Source: Zymoseptoria tritici IPO323 (Eukaryota; Ascomycota; Dothideomycetes; Mycosphaerellales; Mycosphaerellaceae). Taken from it: a stretch of DNA of 64,000 bases. Shown piece after piece: positions 36,132-46,727 of the stretch. The stretch lies in assembly GCF_000219625.1 (NCBI RefSeq), contig NC_018216.1:2294001-2358000 (forward strand), in the 5' to 3' direction. Under the pieces are notes generated by a model, which worked only from the letters and a program-made list of their open reading frames with translations, was not told the origin of the DNA and made no database searches. A program made the position numbers and the translations under genes. How positions within the stretch are numbered: the stretch's first letter is position 1; every line of letters starts with the position of its first letter.

Positions 36132-36962
36132 CTACCGTCTCCCAAGCCCAAACCAACTTGACGTGACATTTGACGCCGAATCGACCAAAAGCTGTGCCCG
36201 CTGATCCAACGATCCTCCCGCCGGATTGATACTCTCCGCCAACGTTTCCATCTCTCTCCTCCGCGAAGACTCCATCTTCTCCTCGACCGCCTGTAACACG
36301 CCTCCCGTCCCACCATCCCTCCTCTCCTCTACCGCCTCTTCCACAGCACCAACAACCCCTAATCTCCCACCTCTCTTCTCCTCCTCACTCAAACCCCCAT
36401 ATAACCATCCTTTAGCCCTCTTAAAAATCCCAGGCTTATTCTTCTTCTCCTCGGCAACCTGCTCCGCGACCCTCGCCCGATTAATCAACAAGACCTGATC
36501 CTCCGTCGCCTCGCCCCTCTCTACCGCTTGAATCGCAAGCAACATATTCCGCGTCGCCTCCGCACTCTTCTCCGCGAACCATTCATTCCTCCGTCTTCGA
36601 TTGTGCATCATCATATCCGTGATTCCTGCCGTCGCCACCGCCGCGCTGATGACTGTGAAGCCGATAAGGCCGAGAGCTGTGAAGCGGTGGGCGCGGTCGG
36701 CCCAGATGCGGCCTCGCCGGACGGTCTTGTCCCATGATGTTTCTTGGGGGGCTTTGGCGAGGGCGGCGGCGGCGCGGAGACGGGCGATTTTTTGTTGAGG
36801 CGTTTCGTTGGCCGGCGCGGAGGGGCCGAATTTGAGGTTTGTGGCTTGCGAAGGGGATGGTGCGGTTGGGTTGGATGTGAAGGATGTTGTGCCTGCGGGT
36901 TTATTGGAGACGTAGGGTCCTGTCGAGGTAAAGCGCGTGGCATCGGAGGGAGAGCGTGCCAT
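36132..36962 (-). CDS. mitochondrial COX14-domain (cytochrome oxidase assembly) protein
   Basis: Intronless, 276 aa, from the ATG at 36962 (MARSPSDATRF). The frame is open upstream but only to non-ATG codons. A Ser/Thr/Pro-rich N-terminus leads into the conserved core: QQKIARLRAAAALAKA, SWDKTVRRGRIWADRAHRFT and one membrane helix (LGLIGFTVISAAVATAGI). MMMHNRRRRNEWFAEK follows, then a helical charged tail. This core matches my memory of the fungal 'cytochrome oxidase c assembly' COX14 family, inner-membrane proteins acting on Cox1. Divergent from the gene at 37312 (349 bp). Confidence 0.65.
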   Translation of the reverse strand: MARSPSDATRFTSTGPYVSNKPAGTTSFTSNPTAPSPSQATNLKFGPSAPANETPQQKIARLRAAAALAKAPQETSWDKTVRRGRIWADRAHRFTALGLIGFTVISAAVATAGITDMMMHNRRRRNEWFAEKSAEATRNMLLAIQAVERGEATEDQVLLINRARVAEQVAEEKKNKPGIFKRAKGWLYGGLSEEEKRGGRLGVVGAVEEAVEERRDGGTGGVLQAVEEKMESSRRREMETLAESINPAGGSLDQRAQLLVDSASNVTSSWFGLGRR

Positions 36963-37311
36963 GGTGGGAGAGGTATGGAGGTATTTTGTATATGGCAGAG
37001 TTCCGGAATTCTCGGTTGTGTATTTCAATGCATTGGACGTTGTCGTTGGGGTCTCTGGACGTGAAGTTGTCGCTCGGGATATTTTCTCATCGATCAATGA
37101 TGTCGGGACTTGAAGATGCAGCGGAAGATCGCCCGCATGCCTTGGCGCTTGTTTGACCCGACTTCACTTCGAGCGGCTTTCTTTCCTCCTGGACTCATCA
37201 TCGCCAGATTGCCGCCGCGTTGCCATCGTTGCTATCGATCGCATAGGACAAGCACAGCTGATTTCAGTGTTTCAGGAATTGTCCGCTTTCTGTTCGTACT
37301 GCAAAGACGAG
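36963..37311. promoter_or_regulatory. divergent promoter region
   Basis: 349 bp between the COX14-domain gene and the DUF2458-type gene. No motif assigned. Confidence 0.35.
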
Positions 37312-38111
37312 ATGGACAACCCAGCGCTGCAGGCCATATTGGCACAACTATCATCATACAACCAAAATGCCAGCGTCTTCCCTCCACAGCCTCAGCAAAA
37401 TGAGAGCTCGATGCCGAATGTTCAGCCACAACCGCAGTCCAACTTTGCTGCACCACCGCCTCGAGCCATGATCGACCCTGCTACCATCACGACCTGGCAA
37501 GAAGGTCTCCGCTGCGTAACCAAGATCGCCGCTCAGAATGCTCAGTTTGCGGCGAGTATCAAGCGGGTAAGTTGACGCAGGAACTTCTCCTTCATGCCAC
37601 ATCTCAGACCATCCTACACCCTCTTATTTTCCCGCGTACAAGAGAAGCCATTGATACCAAGCTTTCTTTTGCCCTTCAGATGATCCAAAACCAACGCGAA
37701 CACGAGACGCGCTGGTATACCGAGCGGCAGAACCTCAAGCGAACTCAGTCCAATCGGGCGGTGTCTTCCGCCAAAGTCGACTCCATTCTTGCGTCTCTCG
37801 GCACTTCCCTCACCAAGTCTGCGGACAGAGCGCCTGAAGTGGACAAAAATGCCGAGCTCCTCGACTTTGACCAGAAGATTTATGCGGCACAGCAGGCAAT
37901 GGAAGCAGGAATGACGGCCGAGTTAAAGGGCTTGGGTGTGCCTTTTTTCGGGGTCAGTGAGGGATTAGTAGTGCCGGATGGAGCGGAAGTGAAGCGGGAT
38001 GAAGAAGGTCATGATGTCCCACTGAAGCGGAGCCAATGTGTGACGGAGTCGGAGATGATGGAGTTGAGGCGGAGGATGGTCAAGCACCTGGAGGATCTGT
38101 ATCGCGATTGA
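37312..38111 (+). CDS. conserved fungal protein, DUF2458-type
   Basis: 228 aa in two exons, 37312-37566 and 37680-38111 (intron 113 bp, phase 0). The N-terminus is Gln/Pro/Asn-rich (MDNPALQAILAQLSSYNQ). The conserved part runs from IDPATITTWQEGLRCVTKIA to MIQNQREHETRWYTERQNL, then a helical C-terminus ending VKHLEDLYRD. The W-x2-GL-x2-V and HExxW-x2-ER pattern matches what I remember of DUF2458, a fungal family without assigned function. The helical, polar make-up suggests a coiled-coil scaffold or complex subunit. Confidence 0.65.
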
Positions 38112-38686
38112 GGGCAGGATGATGTCCACACAGCACGAACGAGTCGTTGGGAGGCCACGCCCGTGCTTGCGGCAAAGACGTTTGTAAGTGCAAGACTGCA
38201 TCAATTAGTGGTCTAACATGCTCAAATATGAGTGCCGTCGTCAAGGTATGGGTTCTCCCGATTTCATTCCCTTTATGGTACTGGTGAACCACTCCTTGTT
38301 GATCTCGTCTAACAAAAATGGCACTACCATACAAAACTGTCTTCTCGTTCTCCCTTCTTCTCACATTTCTGCTCTCGACTATCGAAAATGTCTTGCTCCT
38401 GATCGCCTGTCGATCTCACTGCACGCATCTCTTCGTGAATCAGCAACCTTTCTTCTGATTGCATCCACATGCAAACGCAAACGCCAAGGTCTTGCCTGAC
38501 AACAATCTCTCCTCGTTTCTCACGACTCTTCGCAAACAACAACATCCTCACCGGATCTGTTCCTAAACAGTCCACTCTCTTCTGCGCTTTCAATCATCAC
38601 ACACTCGGTCAGTGTTCAACTCCTATCCGACACCACATCTGTCGTCTAACTCTTATCAACTCAGCTCCATACCAACCTTCGACATC
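38112..38686. promoter_or_regulatory. promoter and leader of the PIR-like wall-protein gene
   Basis: 575 bp. The last 330 bp are pyrimidine-rich (long TTCTTCTC and TCTCTTC runs), typical of strongly expressed fungal genes. No ORF seen. Confidence 0.4.
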
Positions 38687-41230
38687 ATGCGCTTCACCGG
38701 CGCTGCTCTCAAGCTGGCCGCGGCTGCAGTCTTGCTTGGCGGAACCTCCATTGGTGCAAGTGCGCAAGCTCTCCAGGCTGAAGACAAGGTGACTCGACCG
38801 GTCTGCCAGCCATGTCCTGCCGGCAAAGGTGAGCGCAACACGTTCTTCATCCGATGAGAAGTCCATACTGATGCGCTTCTTTTAGTTTGCCTTTGCAATC
38901 CCAGTGCTGCTCTACCAACTGCAACCGCTGTCACTCTGATGACTCGGCCCTTCTGCAAGCCTTGTCCCGCGGGCAAAGGTAAGATCCACATGCGCTTCCT
39001 GTTCAAGCAGCGGCACGATGTTCTGACGCTGTATCTTAGTCTGCCTCTGCGATCCCGACGGCAGTCTCTCGACTTCGACCGCCGCCGCTCTTCGAGTCCG
39101 CGTTACCTCTGAAGAGACGATGACTCGACCCTTCTGCAAGCCGTGCCCAGCTGGCAAAGGTAAGATATAAGGTATACAACAGACATTGTCACAGCCTTGC
39201 TCACACACTTCATGTAGTCTGCCTCTGCGACCCAGACGCTGCCGTTGCAACCCCAACTTCAGACATCGACCTTCATCAGCGCGACGAGCCAATGGCAGGT
39301 GAGGATCCTACCTCTGCTCTCGCCTCCATCCTCGCCGCCTCGTCTCTCTGGCCAGAAGGCATCACACCACAGATGACACCCAGTTCGGCTCCACCACTCC
39401 CAACAGACTGCACCGACTCTCTCATCGACCAATTTGCCATGCAGCTTGTCTTCACTCCGACCTACGAAGCTCCAGTCAAGCGCTCTCTAAGCAATCTCGG
39501 CATCTGGCTAATCAATGGTACCCTTCTCGACACGTTCGCCCGTCTGGGAACAATCGTTGCCAATCACCAACTCCAGTTTGACGCTTTCAGCCAATCCGGT
39601 GCCATCTACACCGCTGGTTTCTCGGCCTGCGGTCCTACCAATGCTCGAGTCCTCGCTCTCGGTGGCAACACGACTTTCTGGGGCTGCACGAGCGGTGGGT
39701 TCGCAAATATCTACGACGAGAATGTCGCACCACAGTGCGTCGCAGCGGAGATTCGCCTGGTTCACAATGAGGACTCTACACTGCCGTTGCTCGCGCCATC
39801 AGACAACGCGCCCGCTGAGATTGCGCAAGAGTCGTCACTGCCATTGTTCCCGCCGGCGCCAAGTGTTGCATACTCGTACGCACCTCGTGCTTCCTCGGCG
39901 AATGCTACTACTCAAGCTGGTCCGACTGCCTTCAATACGCGTACTATCGCATCTGTAGAGTCAGAGAAGTATGCCGCGCTGTCCTCTGCAATGGCGGCCG
40001 CAAAGACGCTCGATACTCCCGATCTTTGGTTGAACTCCACGGCATGGATGACTCCAACACCGCGTTCACGCAGCACCACAGCCGAAGACACCGCAAAGAC
40101 GCTCGATGCTCCCAATCTTTGGCTGAACTCTACGGCATGGATGACTCCGACACCACACGCACACACCGCCACGGCTGTTGCCTCCGCTACGAAACAGGCT
40201 TTGCCCGTGGTCACAATTCACTCGACTCACACGGTGCACTGGCTGGACAGAGTGAAGCGTACTCCCGGCGGGCCCGACCAGCTCGCGAACGACGGCGCCA
40301 ACTCCGACCCATTTCCATTCTTGACCACTGTCACACGCACTTTCCAAGCGCAGACTTTCACCGACGTCGATGATGCCGGCAATGATGAGGTGGTGACCAT
40401 CCCGGCCATGACCAAGACTCTCGTCCTGGGTCCGAAAGACCAGGCTGGCAGCAAGACAGGTAGCGCGATCAAAGCCACAAGCACGGGCGAAGCTGGTGCC
40501 GCCATCACCACTCCAGCGCAGACTGCGGGCGCGACCAGCTCTCCCACAGCGAACGCCATCGACGCTCTGACTCGAACGAATAAGTTGAAGGAGAGGGCTG
40601 TCATGCCAATCCTCCCACCCGACGGCAATGGCACTGTCAACACTGGGGGCGCTGCAGTCACTGTCACAGAAGTCGCTACCGCGTACGAGACCACGACTTT
40701 CGTAAGTGGTCCTTTAATCATCGATTACAGGGAATCATTAGCTAACATCCTCCCAGCCAGTCGCCGTCGTGACCGTCACCTCGGACGACAGCACTACTGC
40801 CGATGTCGACGCTGTCTCTCTTCCTCTCGAGCAAGCCACCACCGTCGTCATCGTCGATCAGACCGTCACTGTCGACTCCGCTCTCCTCTCGACGACCCGC
40901 GAGCCTTTCACCTTCCCCGCCGGAATCAACACCAGCGCCGGAGCGCTCGGCGTGCTGATTAACGCTACCAACGCTACAGCCGCCTCGCTTTGGTCGGGAT
41001 GGTCCACCATCTCTACCACCGCGCCTGCGCTCAGCGGATCCCAAAACCAGACGACCTTGACGAGCACAGCTGTCGTTTCGTTCCAGCCGACCACGCTGAC
41101 GGAGGGCGGAGGTTCGTCGACGGCCTCAGCAGCAGCGAGCACGACTTCGGCGGAGGGTGCTGCCGGACACCTCGAGGGCGCGACCGGAGCTCTGGTCGTT
41201 GGGGCTGTAGGATTGATGATGCTGTTTTGA
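38687..41230 (+). CDS. PIR-type, GPI-anchored cell-wall protein with Cys-rich exon repeats
   Basis: 770 aa in five exons: 38687-38828, 38886-38978, 39040-39159, 39218-40701 and 40757-41230. Signal peptide MRFTGAALKLAAAAVLLGG. The first 150 residues hold repeats of the form VCLCxP ... TRPxCKPCPAGK; each of the first three introns falls in phase 1 after PAGK, so repeats and exons coincide. Residues about 200-298 match the PIR C-terminal domain: LINGTLLDTFARLGTIVANH, QLQFDAFSQSGAIYTAGFS, NTTFWGCTSGGFANIYD and APQC. A long Ser/Thr-rich stalk follows with a 31-residue repeat and Kex2-like KR sites. A Ser/Ala-rich end and hydrophobic tail (ALVVGAVGLMMLF) indicate a GPI anchor. A structural or adhesive wall role is inferred. 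Confidence 0.8.
40000..40155 (+). repeat. 93-bp tandem repeat inside the wall-protein gene
   Basis: The block AKTLDTPDLWLNSTAWMTPTP (40000-40062) recurs 93 bp later (40093-40155) with few changes, including the N-glycosylation site NST. The period is a multiple of three, so copy number could vary without frame loss. Confidence 0.7.
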
Positions 41231-41648
41231 GGAAAACAGAGGCCAGTAGGATTGCATGACCTGAGTGGTGGCTCCTTTTGCATTTGGCTTTTGATTTGAT
41301 GCGTTGAGAAGTCCAGAGCAGAACACAGAGGCTATGGCGGCGGATGCTTTAGCATACAAAGGCGACGTTAGCGGATCGACAGCACCTGGCGCAAAGGCAG
41401 CGAGAGTTCATGCTCTATTGGCGTTGTTGACATACCTTGCTACAGAGCGCGATCAAGGAATGGATTGAAAAATCTCGGTCTGAATTTTTCTCCTGTCCCA
41501 AGCTCGGACAACGATTGATCTCACGTCCGTTGAAACAGGCTCTCGTAGCTGCCAACATCATGACTTCTGCTCATGTTGAAGCACGTCAAAACTCCTCGCT
41601 TGTAAGCAGACCTTCCAACTTCGAAGCCAATGACATGACTCGCACTCC
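41231..41648. other. convergent spacer
   Basis: 418 bp between the wall-protein gene and SLT11 3' ends. Nothing recognised. Confidence 0.35.
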
Positions 41649-42827
41649 TCACTCCCCAGCCATAGCAGCATACTCCACATCACCCTGCCCGGGCGGTGGA
41701 GCAACCATATCCAATCCGTCCAACTGCTCCTCGCCAGCCTGCTCACTCCCACTCGTGATCGCCCTCTTGCCTGCGGCATTTCCTCCATCACCTCGACTCC
41801 TCTCCACTCCCCTTCCAGCCTGCGCGTTCGCCACCCTCGTCTCCCGGTCCATATTGTCCATCGGCTTCGGCTTTCCCCATTGCACTCTCAACGGCACGCC
41901 CTTGACCACTGCTCGTCCCTGACACGCTGCTGCCGCTGCCTCCGCTCCTTCACGATCCATGTAATTCATAAATGCGCAGTGGGAGCGATGACTGCATACC
42001 ACCGATCGCAGAGCACCGTATTGTGAGAAGTGCGTTCGTAGGTCGTGTTCCGGGAGGTCGTCTTCGACACCGGTGATGAAGAGTGATGTGACGTTCTTGT
42101 CGGCTGGAGGGAGGATGTCTTTCGGTTGTGGAGGGAGAGCGGCGGCAGATGGGAAGCCTTTGCCTCCCCGAGCACCGCCTCGACCACCTCTGCTGGAGGC
42201 AGACGATGCGCCGCCTCGAGAGGATAGAGGTCCGTATGCACTACCATAGGCAGATTTTTGCGTGCGAATTGGGCCGGGCTTGTGTCCTTCCGAGCTCTCT
42301 CCTCCTTCTAATAATTTCTGTCCAGCTTCCTCGGCGTTCTCTGCTTCCAGTCGGCGTTGCTTTTTGTAGTATGGTTCTGAGCTCGCCAGTCTTCTCAACA
42401 GATCCCTCGCCTTCTCGTCCGTCTTCTCATACCCTTCCAGCCCTCGTCCTTCTTCAATCTCCCTCTCATTGTTCTGCGCAAAGTATTCCCTGTTCACTTC
42501 ACTCTGCGGCCCCGGCGCGACCATCTTCAACGCAGCATCTCTGATCGTGATGGGCAATCCAAAGGAGAGATCCAGCATGCAGCACTGGCAGCAGTTCTTC
42601 AGTCGCGCGCATGTGAGGCAGATTCCGGTTCGCTTTTGGCGGGCTGTACGATCTGCTTTCCAGCGGAAAATTGTGAAGGGTCGTGTGCACAGTTTACATT
42701 CGGCGCCGTAGTCTTCCTTGAGCATTTGAACGTAGGGATTGTCGGATAGGCAGCGCTCGCAGACGGAGGGTAAGTCGGTGGTTTCCCATCCTGAGCGGTT
42801 AAGATCTTGCTTGATCTGAGGCGGCAT
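41649..42827 (-). CDS. SLT11: pre-mRNA-splicing factor SLT11/ECM2 (RBM22 homologue)
   Basis: Intronless, 392 aa, ATG at 42827. The N-terminal zinc region has the family cysteines (SVCERCLSDNPY, ECKLCTRPFTIFRW, GICLTCARLKNCCQCCMLDL). An RGG-type Gly/Ser linker follows (SSRGGRGGARGGKGF). An RRM covers about residues 245-320 (TSLFITGVEDDLPEHDLR, YGALRSVVCSHRSHCAFMNY, LRVQWGKPK). RBM22/Ecm2 sits in the activated spliceosome and contacts the U6 ISL and the catalytic core. Its start is 482 bp from the divergent ERG6 start. Confidence 0.92.
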   Translation of the reverse strand: MPPQIKQDLNRSGWETTDLPSVCERCLSDNPYVQMLKEDYGAECKLCTRPFTIFRWKADRTARQKRTGICLTCARLKNCCQCCMLDLSFGLPITIRDAALKMVAPGPQSEVNREYFAQNNEREIEEGRGLEGYEKTDEKARDLLRRLASSEPYYKKQRRLEAENAEEAGQKLLEGGESSEGHKPGPIRTQKSAYGSAYGPLSSRGGASSASSRGGRGGARGGKGFPSAAALPPQPKDILPPADKNVTSLFITGVEDDLPEHDLRTHFSQYGALRSVVCSHRSHCAFMNYMDREGAEAAAAACQGRAVVKGVPLRVQWGKPKPMDNMDRETRVANAQAGRGVERSRGDGGNAAGKRAITSGSEQAGEEQLDGLDMVAPPPGQGDVEYAAMAGE

Positions 42828-43309
42828 GCTGGGCGGTCGTCGCAGATATTCCTATGAGCGGCGAGAGTTTTCGTTACCTTTTCCTGTTCCGTTTGAGGAG
42901 TCGTGAGGTATCGGTTGGTGGTGGTGTCGGTACTCGGGAAAGTCGCAGTCGCTTTAGAAATCTTGAATCTCGGACGTGCTCGTACTCAGAAGAGATAGCT
43001 GGTCACGTGCTGATAGCACAATCTCACAATCTCCCTGCACAATAAAGTTATGCGGGATTGATGGTCCCTGACGCTAAGAGTTTATCCTGGCAGCATGGTT
43101 CGACTTTATTTTGTTGAGAGTGGTACGACTGGTACGAGTCCACTGCCTTGCCTTTCCCGAGACTAAGAAGAGGCAAGTACCAGAAACACTTCTCCCCTTT
43201 CGACCTTCACTCTTCTTCGACCACAAACGCTCTCCCCCGATCCTCACCTCCCTTACCATTGACGCATACCCAAACCCTCCTATCTCGACCAAAGAACTCC
43301 TCCTCCACC
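42828..43309. promoter_or_regulatory. divergent promoter, SLT11 / ERG6
   Basis: 482 bp. The 110 bp before the ERG6 ATG are C/T-rich, typical of a strongly expressed fungal gene. No sterol-response motif could be assigned with confidence. Confidence 0.4.
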
Positions 43310-44458
43310 ATGCCTTCCAAAACCCAACTCGAACGCGAAGACAAGGAGCGTGATGCCGCTTTCAAGCAAGCCCTCCATGGCAAGACCGCCCAAGGTCAAG
43401 GAGGCCTCATCGCGGCTATGGGCAAAGACCGTGACGCGCAGAAACTCGCCGTGGATTCCTACTTCAAGCACTGGGACAACAAAGCGGCCGGCACGGAAAC
43501 CGAAGAGACTCGCAAGGAGCGCCGCGACGAGTACGCCACGCTTACTAGGCATTACTACAACCTCGCAACCGACCTGTACGAGTATGGCTGGGCGCAGAGC
43601 TTCCACTTCTGCCGTTTCAGCAAGGGCGAGGCCTTCAAGCAGGCATTGGCCAGGCACGAGCACTACCTCGCATTGAAGATGAACTTGCAGGAGGGCATGA
43701 AGGTGTTGGATGTGGGATGTGGTGTTGGCGGACCCGCGAGGGAGATTGCCAAGTTCAGCGGCGTGAACATTACGGGATTGAACAACAACGACTACCAAAT
43801 CGAGCGTGCGACGAAATATGCGCAAAAGGAGGGTCTCAGCCATCAGCTGAACTATGTCAAGGGTGACTTCATGCAGATGAGCTTTGCGGACAACAGTTTC
43901 GACGCGGTTTACGCGATCGAGGCGACGGTGCACGCTCCTTCGTTGGAGGGCATCTACTCGGAAATCTTCCGCGTGTTGAAGCCGGGTGGTGTGTTCGGTG
44001 TGTACGAGTGGTTGATGAAGGACGCCTACGACAACGACAATCCCCGTCATCGCGAGATCCGCTTGGGAATCGAGGAGGGTGATGGTATCTCCAACATGGA
44101 GAAGATCGACGTGGCTCTGGCCGCGATGAAGGCTGCCGGCTTCGAGATGGAGTTGCACGAGGATTTGGCGGACCGTCCAGATGAGCTGCCGTGGTACTTC
44201 CCCATCTCTGGCGAACTGAAGTACATGCAGAGCATCTGGGATCTGCCCACGCTTCTCCGCATGACCCACATTGGACGCGGAACTGTTCACAGACTGGTCG
44301 GAGGTCTGGAGATGGTCGGACTTGCGCCCAGGGGTACTCAGAAGACGGCCGATTCGCTGGCCAAGGCAGCAGATTGCTTGGTCGCTGGTGCGAAGGAGAA
44401 GCTGTTCACGCCCATGTACTTGATGGTGGCCAGGAAGCCAGAGTCGTCCAAGAAGTAA
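43310..44458 (+). CDS. ERG6: sterol 24-C-methyltransferase
   Basis: Intronless, 382 aa, ATG at 43310 (MPSKTQLERED), close to the usual fungal length. It transfers methyl from S-adenosylmethionine to C-24 of lanosterol or zymosterol in ergosterol synthesis, on the ER or lipid droplets. The sterol-binding region YEYGWAQSFHFCRF is at about 90-103. SAM motif I LDVGCGVGGPAREIA is at 133-147. Also visible are NNNDYQIERA, the acidic YAIEATVHAPS block and FGVYEWLMKD, and a C-terminal sterol-methyltransferase domain. ERG6 is essential in many fungi. Confidence 0.97.
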   Translation: MPSKTQLEREDKERDAAFKQALHGKTAQGQGGLIAAMGKDRDAQKLAVDSYFKHWDNKAAGTETEETRKERRDEYATLTRHYYNLATDLYEYGWAQSFHFCRFSKGEAFKQALARHEHYLALKMNLQEGMKVLDVGCGVGGPAREIAKFSGVNITGLNNNDYQIERATKYAQKEGLSHQLNYVKGDFMQMSFADNSFDAVYAIEATVHAPSLEGIYSEIFRVLKPGGVFGVYEWLMKDAYDNDNPRHREIRLGIEEGDGISNMEKIDVALAAMKAAGFEMELHEDLADRPDELPWYFPISGELKYMQSIWDLPTLLRMTHIGRGTVHRLVGGLEMVGLAPRGTQKTADSLAKAADCLVAGAKEKLFTPMYLMVARKPESSKK

Positions 44459-44823
44459 GAGTGAAGAGCTAGTCGTTTGGCGCTGGGACAAAGTTGTCAT
44501 GGCGTATGAGGCATTCAGATTGGCGAGCATCACCGCACAGCCCGGACAGGCCGGAGAGTGGAGGAGAGCATGACCATGTGGCGTTTTTGTTTGCCAGGTT
44601 CTGTAGAGTATAGTTGTAGCTTGTAGCTTTCAGAGTTAATGTTCACGGAATTGATCGATCGCTGTATCGAACGTTGTCCAGATTGGGAGGATTTTCTCCG
44701 GCGATTCCTCACGTTCCTTGCACAGCCCAGCAAATCTCTGGCTTCATCGTGAGCCTGCTGCCTCCCTTTTCAAGCTGGAATGCAGTCCCTCCTCAGTGCC
44801 CACATCAGCCTCCATTCCGCCTC
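44459..44823. other. convergent spacer
   Basis: 365 bp between ERG6 and MZM1 3' ends. Nothing recognised. Confidence 0.35.
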
Positions 44824-45277
44824 TTAGAAAACGCTCTCCTTGATCTCTTTGAAGCTCTTCCTCGTTCCCTTCAAATTTCCCGCGGTATCATTATCCAACC
44901 TCTGTGTATGTTCATGAATATTCAACTTCCACTTGTCCCCTCCCACGTTCTTCCCTTGCACCAAGTTCTCTCGTAATATCTGCGTGACGCCTTGTGCGTG
45001 TTCGATTCCTTGCGCTGCTTCGATAGAGCCCGGGGCGTGGCGGGCGCCGGCGGAGAATTGGGTGCGGGCGTGCGAACGTGCGGCTTGGAGGACTTTATTG
45101 TCGCCTGGGTGGAAAGCATTAGCATTCGAGGTTTGTGCTGATTGTGGGAGAGATTGGTGGGTGCGTACCCGAGAATGCTATTCGTGTTGCGCGAAGGAGA
45201 TGGCGGTAGGTGGCTATAGCGACGGTGCGGTTTGCGGCAGTTTCTACACGACCGAGAGTGGCGGCGGCGGAGGCCAT
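44824..45277 (-). CDS. MZM1: mitochondrial LYR-motif complex III assembly factor MZM1 (LYRM7)
   Basis: 129 aa in two exons, 45277-45169 and 45104-44824 (intron 64 bp, phase 1). The LYR region is ATYRHLLRATRIAFSGD. The rest follows the MZM1 pattern: QAARSHARTQF, IEHAQGVTQILRENLVQGK, KWKLNIHEHTQRLDNDT. MZM1 is a matrix chaperone that stabilises the Rieske protein Rip1 and aids its insertion into complex III. No obvious cleavable presequence beyond a short basic start. Confidence 0.9.
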
Positions 45278-46025
45278 TCTTGAGATCGTTCGGAGTCTTC
45301 GAGATCGTAGAGCAATAAGTGCTATCGTGTGCGCATCGTTGGTTGTAGAATATCCAGTGGAACGCGAATCGAAGAACGAGTGCTGATTGTCGGAGAAGTG
45401 AAGTCCTTCAAGTTCAAGGACTCGCTCGGCTTGTGAAGGACCGAACATGAATCTCTGTCATCAAAGTATCAAACAACACCATCATCAACACCTTCTATCG
45501 ATCAAACACTGCGCCTGGCTCCCCGACGAGCATATTGGTATCGCAAATCCAACTCTATCATACGCATGGCAAGCCTCCTGGCTGCACCGAACTCGAGCGG
45601 CAAAGCGAAACAGCGCTGCATGCAGTGCTCCCCAATTGTGCAGCTTCACGATGAGAACACAACTGTGTTGCGCAGGCCGTCTACCGTTTGCAGTCCGATA
45701 CATCGCGCGAGGTGCACGCCCAAGACCGTCCTTCGCATTCTGCTCTCGTCTTCGAGCCGTGTCCAAGTTGAGCATCCGGCGCGTCGCTTCGTCGACAGGT
45801 ACCAGGGTGTCCTAGCCCTGCAAATCACGCATAGTGTCGTGCAGGCTGCGGCGCCTGGGCAAAGACGCTATTCTAGCAGTACGAAGTTGTGCCGTGCGCG
45901 GCGAAGCGTAGGTCAACATTGTCGCTATCCTCTCTGTCGCTCTGCGGTCCTTCCATCTATTTCGCGTGCTTGCGCTTTTGCAAAGATCAGACACTCCCAC
46001 ATCTCACTCGACCACCACAGCAACA
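45278..46025. promoter_or_regulatory. divergent upstream region
   Basis: 748 bp between MZM1 and the secreted-protein gene. Several open frames overlap here on both strands but none carries domain or signal features. Confidence 0.35.
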
Positions 46026-46727
46026 ATGCTCACTCTCACCCTACTTGCGCTTCTCCTCCCGACAACCCTTTGCCAGACCTTCTCACTCGATATGGCCTCC
46101 GATCCCACGCGCCAATCTCTCTCCGCTTCCCTCATGAACATAACCTTCTCCAACCCCTCCGACGTCTGCAGCAGTCCCAACACTACCATCGATAGCTCCA
46201 GCCTTTCCATTGCCATCCGGACACTGCCGCAGTCTCGGACGTGCTTCGACTTTGCGAAAATTTTCCGCAATCCGGAGAAGACGTATACTTCCAAAGGTGC
46301 AGATTGCAAGGGTGACGGATCCTGCGGGGTCAATTATACCGTGGTCTCACCTTCCGACTCGTCTGTATACAGCTCGACAGCGAATTACAGTCAGGTATTC
46401 TATACGCAAGTTCAGAACCCTCTCGCTGGAATTGACTCGAACAGAGCCAACTCGGGAGAAGCTGGACGGCTCGAGATGGTCGCATATCGTGCGCAGGGCT
46501 GCAGAGGTCGGAAGGCTAGCTACGAATGGAACTGTCTTGAGCAGGACGGAAGGTGTGATTCGATGCCATGGCCGGTGAGAAGTTTCAGCGTGGAGATGAC
46601 GAAGGCGGGAGATGTGGGAGTGGGGAGTTGTCGAGCTGCAAAGTTGAACGGAGTGGATAGGAAGAGGCCGGGAGTGGGTTTCGCTGTGGTGATCTTTGCA
46701 ACGATATGCGCCATGATAGGGTGGTGA
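46026..46727 (+). CDS. secreted or GPI-anchored Cys-containing protein, unknown function
   Basis: Intronless, 233 aa, ATG at 46026. Signal peptide MLTLTLLALLLPTTLCQ. The ectodomain is rich in Ser and Thr, with several N-glycosylation sites (NITF, NTTI, NYTV, NYSQ) and eight cysteines (DVCSS, RTCFD, ADCKG, GSCGV, QGCRG, WNCLE, GRCDS, GSCRA). The C-terminus (FAVVIFATICAMIGW) is hydrophobic right to the stop, which fits a GPI-attachment signal better than a transmembrane helix with a cytoplasmic tail. Family not recognised. Confidence 0.75.
   Translation: MLTLTLLALLLPTTLCQTFSLDMASDPTRQSLSASLMNITFSNPSDVCSSPNTTIDSSSLSIAIRTLPQSRTCFDFAKIFRNPEKTYTSKGADCKGDGSCGVNYTVVSPSDSSVYSSTANYSQVFYTQVQNPLAGIDSNRANSGEAGRLEMVAYRAQGCRGRKASYEWNCLEQDGRCDSMPWPVRSFSVEMTKAGDVGVGSCRAAKLNGVDRKRPGVGFAVVIFATICAMIGW

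Noticed and set aside
39160..39217. Possible CRISPR-like spacing of the repeats around 38.8-39.3 kb
   Set aside because: The repeats are coding exons of a wall protein in a eukaryote, separated by spliceosomal introns.
45447..46195. 209-codon plus-strand frame overlapping the secreted-protein gene start
   Set aside because: Different frame from the signal-peptide-bearing gene at 46026 and no coding features.
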